Origin: Pocillopora verrucosa
Taxonomy: Eukaryota > Cnidaria > Anthozoa > Scleractinia > Pocilloporidae
Assembly (NCBI RefSeq): GCF_036669915.1
Contig: NC_089315.1
Span: forward strand, 31,134,131-31,198,130
Length of the DNA stretch: 64,000 nt
Reading direction: 5' to 3'
Shown: positions 56,101 through 64,000 of the stretch, piece by piece
Layout of the letters: every line of letters starts with the position of its first letter
Numbering within the stretch: position 1 is the stretch's first letter
The notes under the pieces: model-generated
The model's input: only the letters and a program-made list of their open reading frames with translations
Databases searched by the model: none
Told to the model about the DNA's origin: nothing
Translations under genes and position numbers: made by a program

Positions 56101-59100
56101 TATCATCAGCCTCTTAGCAATGTTCATTCAGTCCGCGCAACTACGACGGAAAAAGATCCAGCGTCATGGAACTTTAACCCAAAGGTAATACGGGCAAACA
56201 CCATTTGGTACAAGGTCACTCTTAAACCGTGTTTCAAGTTTTCTGATACTGTTTGAAGGTCTATTTTTCCATCTGATTTAACCTTGGATATATTTCCTCA
56301 AACCAAAGGCGATGCTTTCATGGATATTTTTATTACATTGCGCCAAAAAAAATCAGCTTAGAATGAAGAGAGATTATGAACTGGAAAAGAAAATGTATAT
56401 ATTTATATGAATGATCGGAGTCAAAACTTCTGTGTGGGCACATCTATTTAAGCGCTCATGTCGACCGCCATGCACTTTTCACTTTAAGACTGTGCAAATG
56501 CCCGCACCGTGTCACGTACACAACCTGTATGAAAGCTTTTCATTTGATTTTACATGCAGTGTTCTACCAGTGTCTACGACTCTGAGATTCTGGCTCGTAT
56601 TAATTCTAATGACGATTCCCAAGGTAAGTTCACGCTACCGTGTTGGTCTTGTAACGTGCTAGTGAATAAAACAAGAAACTTTCCTTCTCCTCTGAATTAA
56701 TGTTAATGTTTTTACCATTACATTGATCTATTTCCATCTCTGATTCTCATTACATTTCTTTTCTTGTAGTTATCCTTTTTGAATTGAACATACTTTATAG
56801 AAGAACGGTAAGTGTTTATCTGCTTGAGTTCCGTGCACATTTGAATAAACGCAAGAGATGACCTTTTAACTGTGAGTTTGATATATTTTATTGTTATAGT
56901 CCACTGGTGAGAAAGGTGAAGTGGCATGTGGTTGGTGTGCAATTAAACTGTTTGAAGAAAACGGAGCACCGGTGCCTAACAAGTAAGAGTCCATTCACGT
57001 AACGTGTAGCCATTACCTCTTTGAGAGTTTCCGTTACAACAAAGTGTAATACCTGTGCTTTTCTTTTCTTTTTTACAGGACTTACGAAATCCATCTTAAT
57101 GGTGGAACACCGTTTGACATTGGGGTCGACCTGGATCCTTCAGTCAGTTTGAAAGGTAAAGTTTCTGACAGGCAGGCATTACAAGTCCAATTAAAATACA
57201 TTTTTAAATCCCTCATTACTGCTTTGTATGTTTTAGCCCTGTCAGAACTGAACAGACATACTGACACTGAAAAGAATCCCTTCAATTAGGTTTTTATCAG
57301 TGATGTCATCATAGACCTTTTTTAAAATCCATCAATGAAACCTGATGGGCTATAAAAAGATATTTTTGCAACATGGCGCAGTTCTTCGTGCATTTGACTC
57401 AAAAGTATGCAGAAATAACCGGTGGTAACTATACTTTCGTCTTTATTTGCTTGTATTTATTGTTTCAGCCAGCACCAGTCGCTTCCAACAAGTTGTCCGA
57501 ACGAATCGCCAGCCGAGGTTGACAGTGAAACTCGTTTCTTTTCCAAGTCAACGAAGAGACATATACGAGTAAGCACGAATTTTTTTTTTTTTGTCCTCGG
57601 ACAAATACCTTAACCCTAAGCATTTCGTGAATGTTTAGTTAAATGATAACTTAATTGTTGATGCCCAGATTTAGTCAAACTCAGTCACATGTTCAGTTCG
57701 GGTTTGAATCTCTTTGCAGCATGTTACCAGACACTTTATTGACATGTCACACATATGCTCAGTTCATTTCTTTGTACCGCCAATTGCTGACTGAGATTAT
57801 CATGTACGAGTTGCGGGACAGTCAAGATGCAGGTATCTTGTGATGAATTGTTTGTACGTTAACTCATTGCCATCCTCTCCCAGACGGAGAAGACGTTAAT
57901 CCGAGTATATAAGGCTTCTATAAGTAAAAAATGTTAATTTGAATTGAAATGGAAATCATAAGCTGCTGTAGTTCCCTCCACGCCTGACGTTTTAAAGCAA
58001 GAAGCTCTTTTGGGAAAAGTAACGGTATTACTTTCTTTCTTTCCTTTCCTTTCCTTTCTTCCATTATTCGTTTCAGGTTTTGTTATGGATCCTGTTATAT
58101 CAACATTTCCAAAAATTCTCTATACTCATGATGTGATGGATGCTCTCAAGGTAAGCAACCTCCTAGACTTGATGTCAGCCCAAGTAAAGGACTTCAATGT
58201 GAGGTTTACTTGTTGACGAGTTCGAGTGGAAGCAATCAGTGTTAGGGTGCGCTGCTCCTTGTCGTCACAAGTGCCCACGTACTACCAGTTAGACACGATT
58301 CAATCGAAGCTCCCGCTTCTGCTGAGCATGTTGTAGCTTAAGACTTTTATCACGTTTAAATTCGTCTCTTAAATTATGCATCTGAACTATAAGTTGAATA
58401 ATTTATTTTCTCGATATAGCGCTGCTGGGACGAGAAAAGCAAGCGAGCACTCAAGCGATCCCAACGAGTAAGTACTGAGTAACTACTCTCAAAAGGATCA
58501 ACATTGGCTATAAAGAAATATCTTCATTTTTGTTGGTTTAACTCAAGTACCTTTAGTTATATTTACTCTATGAAGCTTGCAAGAGTAACGTTTTGTTCAA
58601 CTGACGCACAAAAGCAAATCAACTAAAGCTTTGAAGCAAGCAATTCAACCGTTATCATGGATCAAGTGGATCAGGACCAGTGGTCTCTTAGAAGTGCACA
58701 GGTTCCTGTTTATCCCAAATGCTCCCAGATTTCCGATTTCCTGGCCAATATTCATTCCCACCTCTTTGATTGCCTTTTTCTATAGAGAGACGAAGCACAC
58801 ATGAGAAGATTCTTCAGGGAGGTCTACATGGACAGTGTATTTCCAATTTTAAACTCCACTGAATTACCGCCGTACATTTGGGGCAACGATGAGAGAGAAA
58901 AGGTCTAATTACACCAAATGTTTTATCACTCCTGTAATACTTTGTGAGCCTGTCTTCTCTACGTAGCTAAAACAGTTAAATAAAATCACAGGAATTCTAG
59001 TATTAAAGCTGGTATATTTTGTATATTTCAGGATAGACTTCAATGGATTATAGGCCACTGTGATAAACGAACAGCCGTGGAAAGTTTACTGTCACCAAAC

Positions 59101-59160
59101 AGACTCTACAAACCGTTCAACGTGGACCGCTTTACTCTTGATATGTCTAAGCTAACGTGA
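44180..59160 (+). CDS. NPHP1: Nephrocystin-1
   Basis: Twenty-seven exons join in phase to 686 residues (human 732): 44180-44263, 44408-44469, 44983-45043, 47542-47616, 49817-49878, 50470-50556, 50814-50892, 51147-51241, 51495-51564, 51785-51854, 52080-52119, 52452-52497, 54686-54770, 55049-55140, 55452-55527, 55963-56021, 56110-56184, 56560-56623, 56770-56807, 56900-56982, 57079-57155, 57469-57568, 57720-57832, 58077-58150, 58420-58467, 58786-58902, 59032-59160. NPHP1 is a scaffold of the ciliary transition zone and cell junctions, partnering NPHP4. Visible are an N-terminal coiled coil (KLKDEIEQLSNELFSL), an acidic stretch (about 145-165), an SH3 domain (about 171-225; ALSDF, GDLSFKKGEIL, DGWWEAE) and the nephrocystin homology region (VLKAMGAMPSGFRPSTLGKL is GAIPAGFRPSTL in human; YEIHLNGGTPFDIGVDLDPS). 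Exon 13 ends at a GC donor. The donor of exon 2 (GTGGGT) and its acceptor are the weakest junctions. Confidence 0.95.
45350..45521. repeat. Foldback element plus adjoining hairpin in an NPHP1 intron
   Basis: Arms of about 60 bases (45350-45410 and 45415-45473) share the core GGTGAAAAACTGTGACC and its complement. Immediately after it, CAAGTTTAAAAAAATAATC at 45471-45489 is repeated in inverse at 45503-45521, making a second hairpin. No coding capacity is seen. Confidence 0.8.
46856..47168. repeat. MITE with TACTGTATTTCCT terminal inverted repeats
   Basis: The 313-bp element starts TACTGTATTTCCTCAAATAA and ends with the complement (ACAAGGAAATACAGTA). The interior has repeated GGGAGGGT/CTTATT words and no ORF. 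It sits in the NPHP1 intron 45044-47541. Confidence 0.8.
47805..47965 (-). repeat. Degraded SINE fragment related to the 39228-39481 element
   Basis: Shared words with the intact SINE include GGATTTGAACCCATGACCTC (B-box region), GAACACTACT, AGGCCTGAAAA and GAAGAAATGAATATGAAAGC followed by GATCTTCACA. The tRNA head is interrupted after the B box, so this copy is rearranged. It lies in the NPHP1 intron 47617-49816. Confidence 0.65.
54771..55048 (+). other. GC-AG intron in NPHP1
   Basis: Exon 54686-54770 ends AAGAAG followed by GCAAGC; reading through meets a stop, and no GT donor restores the phase. Joining to the acceptor at 55048 (CCCTCAG) rebuilds the conserved sequence leading to QSNVAFRDITWDP (human SQLAFRDLMWD). 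Confidence 0.8.
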
Positions 59161-59462
59161 CACTGAAGTGTTTACCGAATCCTAACATGTTACAGTAAAT
59201 TCAACTCTAAAAATATTTTCAGTGGTTGAAGCAGTATCTCCTTGGAAATAATTAACACTTATTTTCATATTAATTTATTGCCAAGTTAGGTGAATTTTTA
59301 AATTTGATGGAAACTGGACATAGCTAAATGAATATTATATTATTTACATATTAAAATATTAAAAGTTGTTGTTTGTTATTCAGTTGACTTGATATCCCTT
59401 CATGTAGAGAGAGATTACGGGTGTTTTCTACCAGGAACTCAATGGCTCACTTCGAAACCAAG
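59161..59462. other. Short convergent intergenic region between NPHP1 and CTC1
   Basis: Only 302 bases separate the two stop codons, so the 3' UTRs of these opposite-strand genes probably abut or overlap. The AT-rich core near 59330-59370 could carry non-canonical polyadenylation signals on either strand. Confidence 0.6.
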
Positions 59463-62400
59463 TCACCGAAGTCCATTTCTTTCCTGTTGAAGCAGTTGTC
59501 GAATTTCCTCTGTTGCGCAAACCTCGGTAATGGATATAACTCTTAAGAGCAGTTTGGGTAACACGAGAGTAGAGTGTTCTGTGGAACCCACAGTAATACT
59601 ACGAGACTCGTAACCTGGAACAAGAATAAGACATATCAGATAACAACACCGCTTGAAAAAAAAAATCTAATTATTTACAGGAATATTTCATGGCTGTTCT
59701 GTTCTCTTTCCGCACTTACCAATGTCACGTCTTAATAACTGCATTAGGCAAACTTTCCTTAAGAACAAATCGCAACATGAGTTTCTCACCTTGTTCCGTG
59801 TTGTTAGCCCCATTCTTCTTAAAGCGAAACAATTTACAATACAGCACGACTCGCCGTGAGACTTGAGATGAAACACAATGATTCTCCCAGATCAATTTGG
59901 CTCCTGCTTCTCTGGACAAGCTTCCCTCATTGATCTTAAAATTGAGAAAACAACGCGAGTTAACCTTCTTCCAATTTGTCAATTGGTTTTTCGACGAATT
60001 AAACTAATTTACCTTCGCACGCCCGCGTGCACCATACCAATGTCGCTGGTACAGTAACTCGCCAGTGCGCATAGCCAAATCCTGAAGATGACGCCACTGC
60101 TGACTGGAAACTTTCAATAACGTGGGCACCAGGTCGTCATACACGTAAACCTGAGCTTCGCCTGTACCGTCTTCTACAACACATCTGTGAGAAAAACAAA
60201 GTTAGAATTTCAATCACTGAAATCCTCTTAATATCTTGGCTCGTCCTTCGGTGGACTAAACGCGTTACGTGATTGAAACATTACCTGGCTTCAGCACTGA
60301 GCCTAGATCCCGAGGAGCTGAAGCAACAGGCGGCACACTCGTTTCTAGCTACCAGTTCACCGCATCGTTTACAAAGCCATCGCATGCTCGCCCTCTGCAC
60401 AGCGATTACTTTGCAACATACACGTGAAATGGTCTGAACAAACCTCCCTTGTGCTTCGCTCTGAATGAGTCTGAAAAGACATTGATTTGGAAGTTCTTTG
60501 GTGCGCGCTTCACCAGATGCACATGCTGCAACGTTGAGTGAATAATGTGGGGTCGGCTGGATGCTGGTAACTGAGTTATTTGCTGCTCGTCTTTCCACGA
60601 AAATTGAAGAACAAGCCTCAAATGTGCAGTACATGTTTCTGGTTTGGGAGAATTTTCTCACCAACCTTCGGAATCGGACAACGGCGCCTGATGATAACAA
60701 GAAGAAAAACAAGATCTTCTAATTTTAAGCCAAAGATAGTGCAATGTCGCCGACAACTTCCAGGATTCGAAAATGTTGCGATTGCTATAAATACAAGTGT
60801 ACAATACTTACCAGGTAAAATTCCATCAACGTAAGTGGTTCGTCTGAAGTCCAGGTAAACAGATATGGTATTTGATGACCGCAAATCACGCACTCTCAGC
60901 TGTATGATCTTGTTTTCTAACAGAGTAAAGCCCAGCTGTAGATCTTTTATAGCTGACATCTTAACTGGACCAAACTTAGGCAGTTCCACCAGATCATTTG
61001 GAAGCCGCTGACTAGGACAGTCTGACTGGCGCAGATCTCGGCTAACAATCAGCCCATGGAAACTCACTTGTGTGCTGCAAGGAGATAGGGTAATTTGAGA
61101 TTATCAGCTGAGTTGATAACGTAAATTAGCCCCTGTGAAGATTTTTACATCGGATCTTTCGAGCATTAGAGCTATGAAGAGAAACAGAAAGACAGAGTGC
61201 TAGAAAAAATAGAATTGGCGTTCCCTGTCTAAAAACCCATCACGTTGAACAGCATTCGAGAAACCATTGATGAAAATCACTAACACATTTACAGAGTTGA
61301 TGTGCATGTGCTGAGACGAAGTACAGTAGCTAAGCTGCATAATTCATTCTTATACCTTTGCTTTAGAGACTTCTCGTTGCCATTCACTCCCGTAAAGGCT
61401 CCTTCACCAAGAACAGAATCCACACTAAGCAGAGTATCTTTCTTCAAGAAATCTTCCTTCAAACCATTAAGTGCCTTGATAATATCACAGCTGCTTTCTG
61501 TTTTCTTTGGCGAGTTAAAGTCACAACTTTCACACCAGCATATTCTCTCCAAAAGCATATCAGAGCTAACACTAATCAGTACTTCTACGTCTCCATTTTG
61601 TATCAAATGGGACTGTTTTTCGTCAAGGACTGTCTCAGTCAAGACGTAGAAACATCCTGGATGAAGAACGTGGGCTAAGTACAAGCTCTTCCTCTCAAGT
61701 TTTAGAGCTGCGTTCTTCTTTTGAAGCTTGAAGTCCGAGAGAAATTGAGTGAAATTTGAACAGCAGGGAACGGCTTTTTCTGTCTCAGACATGTCTTGAG
61801 TTCTTCTTTTACAAACGGCGACAACTTTTATTTCCACACCACAAGGATAGCAAACTTCCTCTCTCAATCGTCGGAGCACTGCCACTTCGCAGTTCCTAAC
61901 CATAAAAATAACCTTGCATATAAAACAATCACTTTTACTTTCAAGATTTCTGTTGAGCTCCCTTTCTAAACTTGCATCCTTTGTGCCAGCTTCAAATGTG
62001 TTTGTCCTTTTTCCATAATATTTATTCGCCTTACCCTTGTCTTTAGGAATCAAAGTTTCTGTATCGTCAAAGGAGAACTGCACGTATAATCGATTTCGAT
62101 CTTCACCCAAATCTTCCTGAACAAGACCTCTCGAATGAAATTTCTCCATAACTACCTCAAACATATTGATTTGAATCGCTGCATTTACACTCCAGATCTG
62201 TGAATAGGGACAACGTGAACACTGATCGTCGACAACAGATTTCTGGCAACAGTGTTTTGTGCAGTCATGTTCGGTGAGTTTTTCGTCTTTGGATGCAATC
62301 ATGCAGTTGATTTCTCCCGTTTGATCAAGCAAGCGCAACCTGCCAGTTTTTGAAGAGTACCCAAGACAACCACCCAGAATCTACGAACAAAAAGAGAACT

Positions 62401-63746
62401 CTATTAGAGACAAAAAAGCAACCTTCCTCTTCAGATGGAAAGTGCACCCTGCAATACACAGGGGAAATTAATGCAAGCGAGGATGAATGGAAAATATCGG
62501 TTGAAGAAACGCCTGAAGTTTTAATCTTTACTGCACTCACTAACTGCCCTGCATCTCCATAAGTTCAAAAACGTGGAGAACGCGAAGCATCAAACAAGAC
62601 TTTTCGCTTCTATAAACACTTTGTGTGGCGCTGCCAATGCAAAACTCAATTCCAGGTTAGAAAGGATTCCCAAGAAAATATATAAAATGATATCTCACAC
62701 ACTCCTAAAACGTTATCTTACCAACGGACGACTGAAGCTTTCTTGACTCAAAATTTTGTACGTCCATTCTTCCTTCTCGGCCTGTGTCGATGATGTTGTT
62801 CTGCCAGGCAATCCACTCAACCAAGGCTTCTTACTGCTTATCTGACTAACAGTGTCTAGGAACTCTTTGATTGTGGGGAGCCAGGGGAAAGTTAGTAGAC
62901 TGCTATGATTTGGGTGACATTCATGCGGCACCTCAAAGAACTCATCATAAATGTTTCTTGAAGGAGCATTTGCAGTAACCGAGTTGCGTTTTACGAAGGA
63001 AAGCAACAATTCCAATACACTCTCTTTCGGGAAATCTTCTTTTTCTTTTCTGTAGATTGTATAGCATTACATAGCAGAGAAAAGAAAAAAGCATCGTCAA
63101 AAATATTATTCTGCAACAGAAGTAGCCTATACAAAATACATCCTTTATTATAATCTTTAAACATCTTAAACGCTGTCTGTGCACTCTTTCTCGATTGAAG
63201 TTCGAAGGTCGACTTAACATTCTACAGTTGTTAGCTACACAATAAATAGGTCACGCAATAACTAAAACAATCAAACATTAGGGGAAAAAGTTGCCTTTTA
63301 TCGCAAAATCCTTTCTGACCCTGGTATAGTAGTAATATCGTCCTTACAGCTTACGGTATAGAATAAAATGGAAAATCCACCTACCTGCTCTGTTTAACGG
63401 AGTAAGCGACAAGCTGCCTAGTCCTACAAAAAGAGACGCAAAAGATTTTAACGTTCTTCTGAGCGATAACATTTATTACAAGTTTTGCTCGCATTATATT
63501 CTTAAATCTTAGCTTCGTGATTTCTTTCAGAAATATCGTCTCGTCGCATGCGATCACAATGAATTCTGGTCACTTGCCTTTCACTGCTGGACATTAAACT
63601 CTAACGTTTGATATGACATAGTATTACCTGTAGAGGGGAGAGAATTTATCCAAAACTTTTTGGCACATCTCGAGCAGGTCCACATAATCACCCAGAGTGA
63701 GATTTTGTCCAAGTAAAGCCAAGGGACTCTCACATGGGTTAAAAGG
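59463..63746 (-). CDS. CTC1: CST telomere replication complex subunit CTC1, C-terminal part (truncated at right edge)
   Basis: Nine exons join in phase to 881 codons: 63628-63746, 63385-63423, 62722-63049, 61356-62380, 60812-61074, 60285-60687, 60013-60184, 59790-59934 and 59463-59614 (stop TGA 59463-59465). Human CTC1 has 1,217 residues, so roughly 340 N-terminal residues lie to the right. CTC1 joins STN1 and TEN1 in the single-strand DNA-binding CST complex that ends telomerase action and aids polymerase alpha fill-in. Recognisable parts are ESPLALLGQNLTLGDYVDLL; an OB-fold start (GCLGYSSKTGRLRLLDQTGE); YLDFRRTTYVDGILPGAVVR and FRRLVRKFSQTRNMYCTF; a CxxC...CxxC zinc-ribbon-like segment (WLCKRCGELVARNECAACC); and CVVEDGTGEAQVYVYDDLVP. 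Sequence outside these blocks is divergent, as usual for this fast-evolving family. The acceptor at 63747 is inferred from phase and the polypyrimidine tract. Confidence 0.88.
61081..61135. repeat. Fragment of the 43149-43375 MITE family
   Basis: The segment GGTAATTTGAGATTATCAGC and the following AGTTGATAACGTAAATTAG match the left end of the element at 43149-43375 with few differences. It lies in the CTC1 intron 61075-61355, directly before the acceptor of exon 60812-61074. Confidence 0.7.
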
Positions 63747-64000
63747 CTATATCACGAAGAAATATGAAATGTAAAGGATTATAAGTTTCCAGTTTGTGAT
63801 ACTGCGCATGGAAACTGCAGAACTCGATACGCTGCACACCCCACCCTACCCCCTCCCCCACTCTTCGTGCTCGCATTTTCTCAACCCAAGTAAAATCTTG
63901 TTCCTGAAAACTGCCCTCCATTCAGGTCTTAAGACGGGAAATTTGAAAGTAGATCTGAAACATATTCTTGTCTTCAGGTAAATTGAAGGGATATACGACT
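63747..64000. other. CTC1 intron up to the window edge
   Basis: No exon is convincing here. The segment is taken as intron upstream of exon 63628-63746 on the minus strand; earlier CTC1 exons must lie beyond 64000. Confidence 0.4.

Noticed and set aside
62381..62562. Minus-strand ORF (62325-62540) considered as an extra CTC1 exon, and the overlapping plus-strand ORF 62350-62562
   Set aside because: The acceptor at 62381 gives exon 61356-62380 starting ILGGCLGYSSKTG in the CTC1 frame, in phase with exon 62722-63049; the ORFs are in other frames.

Overview
The window is animal nuclear DNA, most likely from an anthozoan cnidarian such as a stony coral. The evidence is AT-rich intergenic DNA, short exons with GT-AG introns, metazoan gene families, and dispersed short repeats (tRNA-headed SINEs and foldback/MITE elements). 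Nothing looks bacterial or plasmid-like, and I saw no CRISPR array and no complete rRNA or tRNA gene. All gene models below were assembled by hand by joining exons whose splice sites and reading phases agree; family names come from recognised protein motifs, not from a search.

Layout, left to right: (1) 11-6256, minus: the 5' three exons of an SHB/SHD/SHE/SHF-type SH2 adapter, whose SH2 domain lies off the left edge. (2) 7406-12941, minus: a complete 13-exon dolichol kinase (DOLK), 543 aa. (3) 14771-18100, plus: an SLC35A4-type nucleotide-sugar transporter, about 321 aa in nine exons. (4) 19151-19936, plus, and 21869-22654, minus: two single-exon TMEM163-like cation-transporter paralogues, each exactly 261 aa, pointing at each other. 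(5) 24901-42000, plus: a large type I membrane receptor of about 1,965-1,970 aa with six SRCR domains interleaved with about a dozen furin-like cysteine-rich repeats, a thrombospondin-type EGF module, four Ig domains, one transmembrane helix and a short tail. It has two candidate signal-peptide first exons. (6) 44180-59160, plus: nephrocystin-1 (NPHP1), 27 exons, 686 aa. (7) 59463-63746, minus: the C-terminal 881 codons of CTC1, the large subunit of the CST telomere complex, with its N-terminus beyond the right edge.

The genes serve unrelated housekeeping, ciliary and surface-receptor functions. DOLK (dolichyl-phosphate synthesis) and SLC35A4 (Golgi sugar-nucleotide transport family) are neighbours in divergent orientation and both concern glycosylation. 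NPHP1 and CTC1 are tail to tail with only 302 bp between stop codons.

The most unusual item is the SRCR/furin-like/Ig receptor. Its modules are flanked almost throughout by phase-1 introns, as expected from exon shuffling. It looks like a surface recognition molecule, and its domain combination is one I do not know from vertebrates. Other items worth attention are two GC-AG introns, a SINE with a perfect 16-bp target-site duplication, a foldback element with 13-bp duplicated flanks inside DOLK, a 0.7-kb pyrimidine minisatellite that is open in all three plus-strand frames, and loss of the second membrane aspartate in both TMEM163-like proteins.
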